Origin: Prevotellaceae bacterium UBA2852
Lineage (GTDB): Bacteria > Bacteroidota > Bacteroidia > Bacteroidales > Bacteroidaceae
Assembly: GCA_002350855.1 (NCBI GenBank)
Contig: DEFM01000022.1
Span: forward strand, 5,193 to 64,378
Reading direction: 5' to 3'
DNA length: 59,186 bases
Below the pieces are notes generated by a model. That model saw only the letters and a program-made list of their open reading frames with translations, made no database searches and was not told the origin of the DNA. This document shows positions 17,641-28,589 of this stretch, one piece after another (position 1 is the stretch's first letter; each line of letters begins with the position of its first letter). A program made the position numbers and the translations under genes.

Positions 17641-20600
17641 TGGATCTGTCTACAATAGCCTTAAACAACAGAAAACTTGTAACGTTTTTTGTCTTATGCC
17701 TCGTCGTAGGAGGTTTTGTCAGCTATCTGGACATGCCAAAGCTGGAAGACCCCGCTATCAAAGTGAAGCAGGCAATGGTGGTGACCACATATCCTGGAGC
17801 TTCAGCTCATGAAGTAGAGCTGGAAGTGACAGACCTTCTCGAAAAAAGCATCAGGGAAATGTCGAGCGTGGCGAATGTTCAAAGCCAGTCGATGGCAGAC
17901 CTGAGCCTCATCACCGTAGAACTGAAGACCACCACCAAGGATGCCGATGTAGAGCAGCAATGGGATATGCTTCGCCGCAAGGTGAGCAACGCTGCCCATG
18001 GTCTGCCTTCGGATGCCAACACTCCAATTGTGAAGGACGACTTCGGCGATGTCTATGGTATGTTCTACGCCCTCAAGGCTGACGGACTTAGCGACAGGGA
18101 AATGTCTGACTATGCCGAACTAGTCAAGCGAGGAGTAATGGAAATTGAGGGTGTGGCACGTGTGGACATCTACGGCAAGCGGGAAGAATGTATCTACATT
18201 GAGATGAGCCAGGACAAGATGGCAAACCTCGGCGTGATGCCTACCGAAGTGATCCAAACCCTCTCGGGACAGAACAAAACTGCCTATTCGGGGTATTACA
18301 ACAACGGAGACCGCAGGGTAAGAGTTACTGTCAGCGACCGTTTCAAGAACGTGGAAGACATAGCAGCAATGCTCATTCAGGGGCACAACGACGAGCAGCT
18401 GCGAATCAGCGATATTGCACGTGTCTATAAAGGATATGCCTCCCCTACCCGCAACGAGATGTTCCGTGACGGGGAAAGGGCTTTGGGACTTTCTATCGCC
18501 TGCCAGAGCGACAAGGACATTGTAAAGGTAGGTGCACAGGTTGAGAAGAAGATTGAGAAACTTCAGAAAGGCATGCCCTTAGGTGTGGAATTCGACAAGG
18601 TATTCTACCAGCCTGAGCGAGTAAGTTCCGCCTTGAACTCATTCCTCATCAACCTGCTTGAATCTGTACTCATTGTGGTGATTGTGCTTATCTTCACCAT
18701 GGGACTGAAATCAGGAATTATCATCGGTATGAGCCTCGTGACAATCGTGTTCGGCTCACTCATGATGCTTAACATATACGACGGTACGCTTCAGCGAGTA
18801 AGCCTTGCCTCCTTCATTGTAGCAATGGGTATGCTGGTTGACAACGCCATAGTGATAGTTGACGGAATCCTCATCGACATGAAGATGGGCAAGCCGCGCA
18901 AGGAAGCCCTTACCGCCATAGGCCGAAAGACAGCCATGCCGCTGCTGGGAGCAACCCTCATTGCCATCCTGGCATTCTGGCCAATCTTCCTCAGTCCCGA
19001 CACAGCAGGAGTATATGTGCGTGACCTCTTCATAGTAATGTGTGTCTCTCTCCTTCTCTCATGGGTATTGGCTCTGACTCATGTTCCATTAATGGCAGAC
19101 CGCATGCTCAAAACCGACAAGACAGAGAACCAGGCTGGCGAATCGTCGAAAATGTACCAGGGATGGAGCTATACCATTCTCACACGTGTGCTGCACTTCG
19201 GACTTCGTCACAGAATGGTAACCGTAAGCATGAGCATTGTGCTGCTGGCTCTGAGTGCCTTCGGCTATCGTTTCCTGAATCAGGCTTTCTTCCCCGACAT
19301 GGAATACGACCAGCTGTACATGGAGTACAAACTGCCTGAGGGAACCAACTACACACAAGTAGAGAAAGACCTCAAGGAAATCAGTGAATATCTCAAGACT
19401 CGCAAGGAAATTACACATATTACCACCAGCATTGGAGGTACGCCAAGCCGTTACAACCTCGTAAGAAGCATTGCCACTCCTTCGCTTGCCTACGGAGAGC
19501 TGATTATTGACTTCACGTCGCCTTCAGACCTCGTTGACAACATAGAGGACATACAGGCAGAGCTTAATGCCCGATACCCGGACGCATACATCAAGCTCAA
19601 GCGCTACAACCTCATGTTCAAGAAATATCCGATAGAGGCTTGTTTCAGCGGTCCCGATCCTGCGGTACTGCACCAACTTACGGACAGTGCGCTCAGTATA
19701 GTCAGAAATAACCCTAATGTATATCTGGGAACGACCGACTGGGAACCCAAAGTACCAGTTATTACAGTTGACTACGACCAGGCTACAGCCCGAATCAACG
19801 GACTTAGCCGCAGCGATGTGTCCACTTCCATCATGGCGTATACAGGCGGAATACCCATCGGTACTTTCTACGACGGTATTCATCCCGAGAACATCTACAT
19901 GAAATGTACCGATGATGAAGGAAACGACATAGAACGCCTCGACAACGTAGCCGTATTCGGTTTGCTGCCCAATATCCATAAAATCATGAACCGGTCTACC
20001 ATCCAGGGACTTCTGACAGGAACTATATCCAAGGAAGAAATCATAAGCAGCATTATTCAGACCACTCCTCTCAAACAGGTTGCAAAGAAAATCAACATTG
20101 ATTGGGAAGAGCCAGTAGTGATGCGCTACAACGGACAGCGTTCACAGAGAGTGCAATGTTCTCCAAAGCCAGGAGTGGGAACAGAAGTGGCTCGCAGATC
20201 CATAGCAAAGCAGATTGAGAACATCCAGTTGCCAGCAGGTTACAGCCTGTCGTGGGAGGGCGAGAAAAAGGCCAGCGACCAGAGCATCAAATACCTGTTC
20301 AACGGATTCCCTATCGCCATCATTATCATGATTATCATCCTGCTGATGCTGTTCAAGGATTTCAAGAAACCGGCAATTATTTTCTGCTGTATTCCTCTTA
20401 TCCTTATCGGAGTAATACCTACAGTCCTGCTCACAGGCAAACCGTTCGGATTCGTGGCAATTGTAGGTGTGCTCGGACTTATCGGTATGATGATTAAGAA
20501 CGGAATTGTGCTGATGGATGAGATCACCCTCAACATAGAAAACGGTATGCGTCCACGTGCCGCACTCATTCAGAGCAGCAAGAGCCGTCTTCGTCCTGTG

Positions 20601-20762
20601 ATGATGGCATCGCTCACAACCATCCTCGGTATGATACCGCTTATCCCGGATGCCATGTTCGGGAGTCTTGCCGTAACAATCATGGGAGGTCTGTTCGTGG
20701 GTACACTCATCACCCTCATCTTCATTCCTGTACTCTACGCAATGTTCTTCAAAATCAAATAA
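17637..20762 (+). CDS. RND family efflux pump (AcrB-like inner-membrane transporter)
   Basis: 1041 residues, normal RND length: two repeats, each of six helices plus a large periplasmic loop. N-terminal helix at about 11-30 followed by the family pattern TYPGASAHEVELEV. Helices 2-6 at about 335-480 and 8-12 at about 870-1040. The proton-relay motif of helix 4 reads GMLVDNAIVIVDG (D402-N403), where AcrB-like pumps have Asp-Asp. Helix 10/11 has GLIGMMIKNGIVLMDE with a Lys-Asn. Overlaps the adaptor and precedes the channel gene by 3 bp. Drug specificity cannot be inferred; the VDNA variant could mark a distinct subgroup. Confidence 0.94.
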   Translation: MMDLSTIALNNRKLVTFFVLCLVVGGFVSYLDMPKLEDPAIKVKQAMVVTTYPGASAHEVELEVTDLLEKSIREMSSVANVQSQSMADLSLITVELKTTTKDADVEQQWDMLRRKVSNAAHGLPSDANTPIVKDDFGDVYGMFYALKADGLSDREMSDYAELVKRGVMEIEGVARVDIYGKREECIYIEMSQDKMANLGVMPTEVIQTLSGQNKTAYSGYYNNGDRRVRVTVSDRFKNVEDIAAMLIQGHNDEQLRISDIARVYKGYASPTRNEMFRDGERALGLSIACQSDKDIVKVGAQVEKKIEKLQKGMPLGVEFDKVFYQPERVSSALNSFLINLLESVLIVVIVLIFTMGLKSGIIIGMSLVTIVFGSLMMLNIYDGTLQRVSLASFIVAMGMLVDNAIVIVDGILIDMKMGKPRKEALTAIGRKTAMPLLGATLIAILAFWPIFLSPDTAGVYVRDLFIVMCVSLLLSWVLALTHVPLMADRMLKTDKTENQAGESSKMYQGWSYTILTRVLHFGLRHRMVTVSMSIVLLALSAFGYRFLNQAFFPDMEYDQLYMEYKLPEGTNYTQVEKDLKEISEYLKTRKEITHITTSIGGTPSRYNLVRSIATPSLAYGELIIDFTSPSDLVDNIEDIQAELNARYPDAYIKLKRYNLMFKKYPIEACFSGPDPAVLHQLTDSALSIVRNNPNVYLGTTDWEPKVPVITVDYDQATARINGLSRSDVSTSIMAYTGGIPIGTFYDGIHPENIYMKCTDDEGNDIERLDNVAVFGLLPNIHKIMNRSTIQGLLTGTISKEEIISSIIQTTPLKQVAKKINIDWEEPVVMRYNGQRSQRVQCSPKPGVGTEVARRSIAKQIENIQLPAGYSLSWEGEKKASDQSIKYLFNGFPIAIIIMIIILLMLFKDFKKPAIIFCCIPLILIGVIPTVLLTGKPFGFVAIVGVLGLIGMMIKNGIVLMDEITLNIENGMRPRAALIQSSKSRLRPVMMASLTTILGMIPLIPDAMFGSLAVTIMGGLFVGTLITLIFIPVLYAMFFKIK

Positions 20763-20765
20763 GTC

Positions 20766-22163
20766 ATGAAACGATACTATATACTTATCATATTGTGCCT
20801 GGCAGTAGGGCGCAGCATGGCACAGCAGGTAATCACTCTTACTGAGGCTCGCAATGCTGCACTCACAGCCAATAAGGATATCAAGAAGGCAAACCTCACA
20901 CTAGAGCAGACAAAATACGATATCCAGTCGTATAAGAGTCTGTTCTATCCACGCATCAACCTTATGGCAGGAGATATCTATTCCAATGCCAGCGGCAACC
21001 TCGCAATTTCAGGAGGTCACCTGCCTATCTACACTTACAATGCTGCACTCGGTACTTATGTACCAAACGTGACTGTGAACAGCGATGGAAGCTATACTCT
21101 TAACCAGTATGCAGACTTCCCCGACCAGAAGCTTAAGTTCAAGATGAAGAACCTGTTCATGGGTGGAGTCGGACTTACCCAACCGCTCTATATGGGCGGA
21201 AAAATCACAGCTGCCTACAAGATGGCAACACTTGGAAATATGATGGCATCGGAGAATATCCGTCTGTCGGAAGACCAGGTGATTGTCAACACTGATGAAG
21301 CATATATACTTGCAGTAAGAGCAAAAGAACTAGCATCGGTGGCAGAGAGCTACAAAACTCTCTTGGTTGAGCTTCAGAAGAATGTGGATGCTGCAGTTGT
21401 GCATGGAATGAAGACCCGCAACGACCAGTTGAAGGTGGCGGTCAAGCTCAATGAAGCATCGTTGGCTATTCAGAAAGCTAACAATGCCTACAGACTTGCA
21501 AAGATGAACCTCTGCCACGTCATCGGGCTTCCTCTGGACTCAGACATTGAGGTGGACAGCAATATAGAATCAAACCTTACTTTGACAGAGATAAACACAA
21601 CCGGAGCTTCCATAGAGCGTGTACCTGAGCATACCATTCTGCAATATCGCACCGACATTGCTTCGCAGCAGGTAAAACTCACCAAGAGCGACTACCTTCC
21701 TAACATAGCCCTGCTTGGCGGTTACACTTATGCCAATGGCGGAGAACTGGCAGGGAAGAAGTTTATTGACACCGGTTCGGCTTACGTGGGAGTAACTCTG
21801 AAGATGCCTCTGATCACCTTTGGAGAAAGATCAAGCAAAATCAAGTCTGCACGAGCAAAACTACAGATTGCCCAACTTGACCAAATGGATGCCGATGAGA
21901 AGCTAACCCTCCGACTTGCACAAAGCATAAACATTCTGGAAGAGGCAAAGACAGAACTTCTGCTTACCGAGAATTCTCTCTTGCAGGCAGAAGAGAACAT
22001 GAAGCAGTCAAAGCAGCTCTACGAAGTAGGTATTGAGCCTCTCTCGGACTACTTAGACGCACAGGCTCTGTGGCAGAAAGCAAGCGCAAATCATATTGAC
22101 GCACGCTGTCAGCTACTACTCTCTCAAACAAAGTATCTGCAAGCGAGCGGTTCATTGAAGTAA
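20766..22163 (+). CDS. TolC family outer-membrane efflux channel
   Basis: 465 residues. Signal peptide 1-19 ending SMAQ, then two TolC-type repeats: a first with [20 protein letters not shown] and a second with [16 protein letters not shown] near 316-330, long helical coiled-coil stretches, and the late [19 protein letters not shown] pattern typical of outer-membrane efflux proteins. It completes the tripartite pump encoded just upstream. Only 4 bp separate it from uvrA. Confidence 0.93.
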   Translation: MKRYYILIILCLAVGRSMAQQVITLTEARNAALTANKDIKKANLTLEQTKYDIQSYKSLFYPRINLMAGDIYSNASGNLAISGGHLPIYTYNAALGTYVPNVTVNSDGSYTLNQYADFPDQKLKFKMKNLFMGGVGLTQPLYMGGKITAAYKMATLGNMMASENIRLSEDQVIVNTDEAYILAVRAKELASVAESYKTLLVELQKNVDAAVVHGMKTRNDQLKVAVKLNEASLAIQKANNAYRLAKMNLCHVIGLPLDSDIEVDSNIESNLTLTEINTTGASIERVPEHTILQYRTDIASQQVKLTKSDYLPNIALLGGYTYANGGELAGKKFIDTGSAYVGVTLKMPLITFGERSSKIKSARAKLQIAQLDQMDADEKLTLRLAQSINILEEAKTELLLTENSLLQAEENMKQSKQLYEVGIEPLSDYLDAQALWQKASANHIDARCQLLLSQTKYLQASGSLK

Positions 22164-22167
22164 GACT

Positions 22168-24957
22168 ATGAACGAAAATCCTAACATAACCATACGAGGT
22201 GCGCGTGTCAACAATCTGAAAAATATCAGCGTTGACATACCACGCGACATATTCATCGTTGTCACCGGTGTGAGCGGCAGCGGTAAGTCCAGCCTGGCCT
22301 TCGACACACTCTACGCAGAAGGGCAACGACGCTACGTGGAAAGCCTCAACACCTATGCACGGCAATTCCTCGGTAGGATGCACAAGCCAGAGTGCGACTT
22401 CATAGAAGGAATTCCACCGGCAATAGCCATTGAGCAGAAAGTCACAAGCCGCAATCCACGTTCTACAGTAGGTACGTCAACCGAAATATACGACTATCTG
22501 CGCATGCTTTTTGCCCGTGTAGGACGCACTTACTCCCCCATCAGCGGGAAGGAAGTCACCCACCACACTGTCACGACTATAACACAGGCCATTACCGAGC
22601 TGCCTGAAGCCACACGCATCATGCTCTTCGCTCCTATCACTCTACAGGAAGGACGTACCATGGAGCAGCAGGTAGAGATATACAACAAGGAAGGCTACAC
22701 ACGCATAGAACAGCTCAAGTCCGACGACGGCACCGTAAAGCCACATCTGCTCATAGACCGCATTGTGGTACGCCACGACCAGAGCACAGTTGACCGTCTG
22801 TCGGAATCGCTACGCACAGCCCTCTACGAAGGGCACGGCAAATGTGCGGTAGCACTGCTCAATGACAAGACCGACATTTCAAAAATAGAATACTACTCCA
22901 CCCTTTTTGAAGCCGACGGCATGACTTTTGAGGAACCGTCGGAATACCTTTTCTCCTTCAATTCCCCAATGGGAGCATGTCCCGAGTGTGAGGGATTCGG
23001 GCAGGTGATAGGCATAGACGAGCATCTGGTCATTCCCAATCCCGAACTGAGCGTGATGGACGGAGCTGTGATTTGCTGGCGTGGAGAGAAAATGGGTGAA
23101 TGGAAGAAAGAATTCATCCGCAGGGCTGAGCGAAACAACTTCCCTATATTCACGCCTTACTACGGTCTTACCGAGGAACAGAAATCCCTGCTTTGGCACG
23201 GACGTCCCGGTGAAGACCTGACCAACAGCATCTGCATTGATGCATTCTTTGAGATGCTGCGTCAGAACCAGTATAAGATTCAATACAGGGTGATGCTCGC
23301 TCACTACCGCGGTAAGACCACCTGTCCTAAATGCAAGGGCAGTCGTCTGCGTCATGAAGCCGGTTATGTGAAGATAGGCGGGAAAAACATCATGGAACTC
23401 ATTGACATGCCTATCTCCAACCTGCGAGATTGGTTTGCCAACCTGCAGCTCAATGAGCACGACAACCAGATAGCCAAACGGTTGCTCACCGAAATCAGAA
23501 GCCGTCTGGAATTCCTCTGCGATGTAGGATTGGAATACCTCACGCTAAACCGCAAAAGCAATACCCTCTCAGGTGGTGAGAGCCAGCGCATCAACCTCAC
23601 GTCAAACCTCGGCAGCAGCCTTGTCGGTTCACTCTACATCCTCGACGAACCAAGCATAGGTCTGCATCCACGTGACACACAACGTCTGATATCAGTTCTC
23701 CAGAAGCTCAAAGATGCAGGAAACACGGTCGTGGTGGTTGAGCACGACGAGGAAATCATGCGAGCTGCAGACTATATCATCGACATTGGTCCCGATGCAG
23801 GAAGGAACGGAGGAGAGATAGTGTGGCAGGGAGATGCTTCTGACGTAGAGAAATACCTAAGCCACGAAATTCCATCCGACATCCATTCCCACACACTGGA
23901 CTATCTTACACATAGGGAAATTATTGAAGTGCCTAAGTCCCGACGTCCATGGAACAACTATATTGAGATCAAGGGAGCACGTGAGAACAACCTCAAGGGC
24001 ATAGATGTGAAATTCCCGCTCAATGTCCTGACTGCGGTCACAGGAGTCAGCGGTAGTGGCAAGTCCACACTTATTCGTGACATTCTCTACCCTGCCATGA
24101 AACGCCAACTCGATCAGATAGCCGATCGTCCGGGTATTCATTCTGCACTGACCGGTGACTTGGACATGATAACAAAAATCGACTTTGTTGACCAGAATCC
24201 TATCGGAACTTCCTCCAGAAGCAATGCAGTCACCTACACAGGAGCATACGACGAAATCCGCAAACTCATGGCTTCGCAGCAGCTGTCGAAGCAGATGAAC
24301 TACACTCCTGCCTATTTCTCATTCAACCAGGAAGGCGGACGCTGTGAGGAATGTAAGGGTGAAGGTACAGTAACTGTGGAAATGCAGTTCATGAACGACC
24401 TCGTCCTCGAATGTGAGTCCTGCCACGGGAAACGATTCAAGGACGACATTCTCGAGGTGAAGTACTTTGATCAGAACATCTACGACATCCTCAACATGAC
24501 TGTGAACCAGGCTGTGGAATTCTTTACCGAACACGGTCAGAAGAAAATAATCCAGAAACTACGTCCACTGCAGGATGTAGGACTGGGATATATCAAGCTC
24601 GGACAGAACTCGTCATCACTCTCCGGTGGTGAGAACCAGCGTGTCAAGCTCGCCTACTACCTTAGCCAGGAAAAGACATCACCCACTCTTTTCATTTTCG
24701 ACGAACCGACCACAGGTCTTCACTTCCACGACATCAAACGTCTGATGGCAGCCTTTAGCGCTCTTATCAGCCGCGGACATACAGTGATTGTTATCGAACA
24801 CAACATAGATGTCATCAAGTGTGCTGACCATATCATCGACCTCGGACCTGAAGGCGGTTTGCAAGGCGGGGAGATAGTAGTTCAGGGAACCCCGGAGCAA
24901 GTAGCTCAGTGTCCACAATCCTTCACAGGTAAATTTCTTAAAGAAAAATTACGGTAA
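22168..24957 (+). CDS. uvrA: Excinuclease ABC subunit A
   Basis: DNA-damage recognition ATPase of nucleotide excision repair, 929 residues. Two ABC modules are visible: Walker [10 protein letters not shown] (about 33-41) and GVSGSGKST (about 628-636), signature sequences LSGGESQRI and LSGGENQRV, and Walker [12 protein letters not shown] and [11 protein letters not shown]. Zinc modules: CPECEGFG and CPKCKGSR in the first half, CEECKGEG and CESCHGKR in the second. The start is 4 bp after the efflux channel gene, so at least part of its transcription probably comes from the RND operon promoter; I see no TAnnTTTG box immediately in front. Confidence 0.97.
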   Translation: MNENPNITIRGARVNNLKNISVDIPRDIFIVVTGVSGSGKSSLAFDTLYAEGQRRYVESLNTYARQFLGRMHKPECDFIEGIPPAIAIEQKVTSRNPRSTVGTSTEIYDYLRMLFARVGRTYSPISGKEVTHHTVTTITQAITELPEATRIMLFAPITLQEGRTMEQQVEIYNKEGYTRIEQLKSDDGTVKPHLLIDRIVVRHDQSTVDRLSESLRTALYEGHGKCAVALLNDKTDISKIEYYSTLFEADGMTFEEPSEYLFSFNSPMGACPECEGFGQVIGIDEHLVIPNPELSVMDGAVICWRGEKMGEWKKEFIRRAERNNFPIFTPYYGLTEEQKSLLWHGRPGEDLTNSICIDAFFEMLRQNQYKIQYRVMLAHYRGKTTCPKCKGSRLRHEAGYVKIGGKNIMELIDMPISNLRDWFANLQLNEHDNQIAKRLLTEIRSRLEFLCDVGLEYLTLNRKSNTLSGGESQRINLTSNLGSSLVGSLYILDEPSIGLHPRDTQRLISVLQKLKDAGNTVVVVEHDEEIMRAADYIIDIGPDAGRNGGEIVWQGDASDVEKYLSHEIPSDIHSHTLDYLTHREIIEVPKSRRPWNNYIEIKGARENNLKGIDVKFPLNVLTAVTGVSGSGKSTLIRDILYPAMKRQLDQIADRPGIHSALTGDLDMITKIDFVDQNPIGTSSRSNAVTYTGAYDEIRKLMASQQLSKQMNYTPAYFSFNQEGGRCEECKGEGTVTVEMQFMNDLVLECESCHGKRFKDDILEVKYFDQNIYDILNMTVNQAVEFFTEHGQKKIIQKLRPLQDVGLGYIKLGQNSSSLSGGENQRVKLAYYLSQEKTSPTLFIFDEPTTGLHFHDIKRLMAAFSALISRGHTVIVIEHNIDVIKCADHIIDLGPEGGLQGGEIVVQGTPEQVAQCPQSFTGKFLKEKLR

Positions 24958-24985
24958 TGTGATGGTTTTTTCCGTCTGAAATTAT

Positions 24986-24993
24986 TAAATTTG
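24986..24993 (+). promoter_or_regulatory. -7 element for dnaX
   Basis: TAAATTTG, 73 bp upstream of the dnaX GTG. No convincing -33 TTG. Confidence 0.45.
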
Positions 24994-25066
24994 CAGAAAG
25001 AATATCAATTAGTATTCTTCATTAAAGAATTATTCATTATTTATTCTTCATTCATCATTAATATAA

Positions 25067-26872
25067 GTGAGCAACTACCAAGTTTCAGCACGGAAATACC
25101 GTCCCGTAACCTTCGACAGTGTTGTGGGACAATCGGCATTGACTACCACACTCAAGAACTCCATTAAGTCAGGACGACTGGCTCATGCATATCTCTTCTG
25201 TGGTCCTCGAGGCGTAGGTAAAACCACCTGCGCACGTATTTTTGCCAAAACCATCAACTGCCTTCATCCCGATCCTGTCACGGGCAATGCTTGTGAGGAA
25301 TGTGAGTCATGCAAGGCGTTCAACGAACAGCGTTCATACAACATCCACGAACTTGATGCTGCATCGAACAACGGAGTTGAAGACATCCGTCAGCTCATTG
25401 AGCAAGTCAACATTCCGCCACAGATAGGCAAGTACAAAGTGTTTATCATCGATGAGGTTCACATGCTCTCCACAGCAGCCTTCAACGCCTTTCTCAAGAC
25501 ACTGGAGGAACCGCCTGCACACGCTATATTCATTCTTGCCACCACGGAGAAGCACAAACTTCTCGCCACGATACTCTCACGCTGTCAGATTTATGACTTC
25601 AACCGCATGACGGTTCAGGACATCGTGGGGCATCTCCAACGTGTGGCTGAGCAGGAAGGCATCACATACGAAAATGAAGCCCTTAATGTCATTGCCCAGA
25701 AAGCTGACGGAGGAATGCGCGACGCACTTTCCATCTTCGACCAGGTAGCAAGTTTCTGCCAGGGAAATATCACCTACAAGCAAACAATCGACGACCTTAA
25801 CGTTCTTGACTACGAATACTATTTCCGCCTCGTTGACTACTTCTCAGAAAACAAAATTCCTGAGATAATCCTTACTCTCAACGAGATTCTGAGCCGCGGA
25901 TTCGATGCTCAGCATTTCATTGGCGGTCTTAACACCCACCTTCGCAATCTGCTCATCAGCCGCGATGAATCTACAGTTAAGCTGCTTGAGACAAGCGACA
26001 ATGTGCGTCAGCGCTACATTGAGCAGTCAAAGAGGCTGCAGCCACGATTCATCTATGCAGCCATCCGCAAATGCACCGATTGCGACCTCAGCTACCGACA
26101 GAGCCAGAACAAACGTCTGTTGGTAGAACTCACCTTGATTGAGATTGCCCAGTGTGCCAGCGGTACCGACGACGCATTGCCTTCTGGGCGTCGCCCTACG
26201 AAGAATATACTCAAACCCATCTTCTCTGCTTTAACAAGTGCTAAGGCAGAGACAAAGGAATCAGCTACTTCGCAGGCTCAGACTCCTTCTCAAACTCAGG
26301 TTACGACTCAGCAAACGACCAAGGTTCAGGCTCAACCACAAGTTAAGCCTCAAATCTCCGTTCGTCCTCAAGCCAGACCTGTAGTTTCTCATTTACAGTC
26401 TTCATCTTTCTCTATCAAAGCACAAGCCCAAAATCAGGCTCCCTCTGCTGCCCCATCCCATTCCGTATTCACAAATACGTCATCTGGAGCGAACATCAAA
26501 GCTCCTGCTAATCTTCGCCTCACTCAGGACTCGCTGGAAGATCAGTGGTTAAATTACGCTGACATGCTTCCAATAGAAGACACAGCCCTTGCACAGAGAA
26601 TGCGAAATATTGAGCCTGTACTCAACGGAGACACCATCTGTCTTACGGTTGAGAACAAGAATTCCGAAGCTCAGTTCAGGCAAGTGAGCATGCAGATTAC
26701 AGACTGGTTTCGTAAGTTATTCAACAATCCCTCGCTGACATTGGCAATTACCGTCAATGTACCTACCGAAAGCAAGGTTCTGCTTTCAAAGGGTGAACAA
26801 TATAAAAGAATGTGTAAGGAGAACAGTGCTCTCGAAAAATTACGAGAGGCATTCGACTTGATTATTGGGTAA
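25067..26872 (+). CDS. dnaX: DNA polymerase III subunits gamma/tau
   Basis: Clamp-loader ATPase, 601 residues. AAA+ domain with Walker A GPRGVGKTT (about 46-54), the four-cysteine zinc module (C65, then CEECESC), Walker B IIDEVH and sensor LSRCQIYDF. Domain III ends near 360. It is followed by a Gln/Thr/Ser/Pro-rich linker (about 385-480) rich in QAQ and QTQ, then a folded C-terminal region (about 490-601) expected to contact the polymerase. The codon before the GTG is TAA, so GTG at 25067 is the start. No frameshift signal for a separate gamma form was identified. Confidence 0.96.
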   Translation: MSNYQVSARKYRPVTFDSVVGQSALTTTLKNSIKSGRLAHAYLFCGPRGVGKTTCARIFAKTINCLHPDPVTGNACEECESCKAFNEQRSYNIHELDAASNNGVEDIRQLIEQVNIPPQIGKYKVFIIDEVHMLSTAAFNAFLKTLEEPPAHAIFILATTEKHKLLATILSRCQIYDFNRMTVQDIVGHLQRVAEQEGITYENEALNVIAQKADGGMRDALSIFDQVASFCQGNITYKQTIDDLNVLDYEYYFRLVDYFSENKIPEIILTLNEILSRGFDAQHFIGGLNTHLRNLLISRDESTVKLLETSDNVRQRYIEQSKRLQPRFIYAAIRKCTDCDLSYRQSQNKRLLVELTLIEIAQCASGTDDALPSGRRPTKNILKPIFSALTSAKAETKESATSQAQTPSQTQVTTQQTTKVQAQPQVKPQISVRPQARPVVSHLQSSSFSIKAQAQNQAPSAAPSHSVFTNTSSGANIKAPANLRLTQDSLEDQWLNYADMLPIEDTALAQRMRNIEPVLNGDTICLTVENKNSEAQFRQVSMQITDWFRKLFNNPSLTLAITVNVPTESKVLLSKGEQYKRMCKENSALEKLREAFDLIIG

Positions 26873-26933
26873 AAAAACTTCTCTTGGACTTAAAAACACA
26901 TACAAGTATGTATTTTCTTTTCCAAGAGAAGTT
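26871..26933 (-). terminator. Strong hairpin terminator of tRNA-Arg
   Basis: A perfect 13-bp inverted repeat (26876-26888 with 26921-26933) encloses a second 6-bp hairpin (26898-26903 with 26906-26911). On the minus strand it is followed by a run of seven T, so it terminates the tRNA transcript. It may also stop dnaX transcripts. Confidence 0.75.
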
Positions 26934-26937
26934 CTTG

Positions 26938-27012
26938 TGATCCGGAAGGGATTCGAACCCTTGACCCACAGCTTAGAAGGCTGTTGCTCTAATCCAACTG
27001 AGCTACCGGACC
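26938..27012 (-). tRNA. tRNA-Arg (anticodon TCT)
   Basis: 75 nt cloverleaf: acceptor GGTCCGG pairs with CCGGATC, D arm GCTCAGTTGGATTAGAGC, anticodon stem CAGCC/GGCTG region with loop CTTCTAA, T arm with GGTTCGAATCC, discriminator A. CCA is not encoded. Confidence 0.96.
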
Positions 27013-27047
27013 ATCCTTTTTTACCAACCCTTTCGAGTTTGCGGCTG

Positions 27048-27079
27048 CAAAGTTACAAAAAAAATATTATAAATTACAA
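27048..27079 (-). promoter_or_regulatory. Promoter of tRNA-Arg
   Basis: Minus-strand TAACTTTG at 27048-27055 and TTG at 27077-27079, 21-bp spacer, 36 bp before the tRNA. Confidence 0.65.
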
Positions 27080-27094
27080 ATTATAAATTATAAA

Positions 27095-28540
27095 TTATTC
27101 CACTACGATTGGTTTGTACTTCGGTACGAGTGACTTCATTACCACCCAACCTATGAGGTATGCAACTGCACAGACGCAGAAGATTACGAAGTAACCGGCT
27201 GGTTTACCTTCGAATCCGAAGAAATGCATGTTGGTCTCGCCTGCATAAACAAAAAGGTCACCAGCCACCCACTGCAGTATCATGGAACCAACACCTCCAG
27301 CCATACCACCAATACCAGTAATTGTGGCAACCGCTGATTTTGGGAACATATCGCTTACAGTTGAGAAGATATTAGCCGACCAACTCTGGTGTGCAGCACC
27401 ACCAATACCGATAAGGATTACAGGAAACCAAGGAGAGATAGTTCCGAGAGGCTGAGCCAGCAGAACCACAAGTGGGAAGAATGCAAAGATAAGCATTGCC
27501 TGCATACGGGCAGCGTATGGATTCTTTCCTGTCTTATTTATGATTATGGTTGGCAGCTTTCCACCATAGATAGAGAGCATAGTGACAAGATAGAGCGAGA
27601 AAATCAGGAGCATTCCCAGCGGATCTGTTGTCTTGATACCGAACTGAGTATTCAGGTACGATGGAGTCCAGAAGAGGAAGAACCACCAAACACCATCGGT
27701 CATGAACTTACCGAAGGCAAACGCCCAAGTCTGCTTGAACTTGAAACAATCGAGGAAGGAGAGTTTGGGTTCGTTGTCGGCAACAACTGCATCCTTAGTC
27801 ACATTGGCAAGGTCGTCCTGATCCTGTTCAATGTAAATAAGCTCTGCCTGATTCACATGCTTGCTCTTTGCTGGTGGTGCATAGAGGAAAATCCAGAGTC
27901 CAGCCCAGATGAAACCAAGCGCACCAATCACGATGAACGCCATTTCCCATCCGAAAGCCTTGGCAAGTGGTGGAATCGATATAGGAGCAATCAAAGCACC
28001 GATAGATGCTCCGGAATTGAAGATCGATGTGGCGAACGCACGGTCGCGCTTAGGGAAGTATTCAGCAGTCACCTTAATCGCTGCAGGGAAGTTACCAGCT
28101 TCTCCAAGTGCCAGTATGCATCGGGCAAAGAGAAAGGCATACATAGACACAGTAGCTATAATTACCGCTGTATCGCCTACTGCCTGTATAAGGTCAGCCT
28201 TACCACCAAGTCCAAGCCATCCTTCTGTAAACACGCCGCAGAAAGCATGGAGACATGCGCCTAAGCTCCATACTACAATTGCCCAGATATAACCTTTCTT
28301 GGTTCCCATCCAGTCGATAAATCTGCCTGCAAAAAGCATACAGATAGCATAGACAATGGAGAAGATGGAAGTAATCTTGCCGTAGTGCGATTCATCCCAG
28401 TGGAATTCAGGTTTGATAAATTCATCCCAAGTGAGTGAAAGAACCTGTCGGTCCAGGTAGTTCACCGTAGTTGCAAAGAACAGCATTGCACAAATCACCC
28501 ATCGGTAATTTGTCATTTTTGATGTTTGTAAAGAAGCCAT
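27095..28540 (-). CDS. MFS transporter, anion:cation symporter (ExuT hexuronate-type)
   Basis: 481 residues, about 12 membrane helices. The first helix and loop read YRWVICAMLFFATTVNYLDRQVLSL (about 12-36), the signature of the ACS family that includes hexuronate (galacturonate/glucuronate) and sugar-acid transporters. The MFS motif occurs as GRFIDWMGTKKGY, and a long central loop is rich in Glu/Lys/Asp (about 215-255). The family match is good; galacturonate as substrate is inferred from the resemblance to ExuT and from pectin enzymes elsewhere in the window. ATG codons at 28540 and 28516 are both possible starts. The promoter box at 28582-28589 overlaps the end of folB. Confidence 0.88.
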   Translation of the reverse strand: MASLQTSKMTNYRWVICAMLFFATTVNYLDRQVLSLTWDEFIKPEFHWDESHYGKITSIFSIVYAICMLFAGRFIDWMGTKKGYIWAIVVWSLGACLHAFCGVFTEGWLGLGGKADLIQAVGDTAVIIATVSMYAFLFARCILALGEAGNFPAAIKVTAEYFPKRDRAFATSIFNSGASIGALIAPISIPPLAKAFGWEMAFIVIGALGFIWAGLWIFLYAPPAKSKHVNQAELIYIEQDQDDLANVTKDAVVADNEPKLSFLDCFKFKQTWAFAFGKFMTDGVWWFFLFWTPSYLNTQFGIKTTDPLGMLLIFSLYLVTMLSIYGGKLPTIIINKTGKNPYAARMQAMLIFAFFPLVVLLAQPLGTISPWFPVILIGIGGAAHQSWSANIFSTVSDMFPKSAVATITGIGGMAGGVGSMILQWVAGDLFVYAGETNMHFFGFEGKPAGYFVIFCVCAVAYLIGWVVMKSLVPKYKPIVVE

Positions 28541-28581
28541 AAATAGTTTGTATGAATTAAGGTATTGTTATTCAGTGGCTG

Positions 28582-28589
28582 CAAAGTTA
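28582..28589 (-). promoter_or_regulatory. -7 element of the hexuronate transporter gene
   Basis: TAACTTTG on the minus strand, 41 bp upstream of the first ATG and overlapping the folB stop. No -33 TTG seen. Confidence 0.5.

Noticed and set aside
26245..26480. Repetitive Gln/Pro/Thr codons in dnaX, considered as a frameshift or insertion
   Set aside because: The frame stays open on both sides and the position matches the variable linker between domain III and the C-terminal region of gamma/tau proteins.
27069..27094. ATAAATTA/ATTACAAA repeats after the MFS gene, similar to 1713-1735
   Set aside because: Simple A/T-rich sequence common in intergenic DNA of this group; no defined ends.
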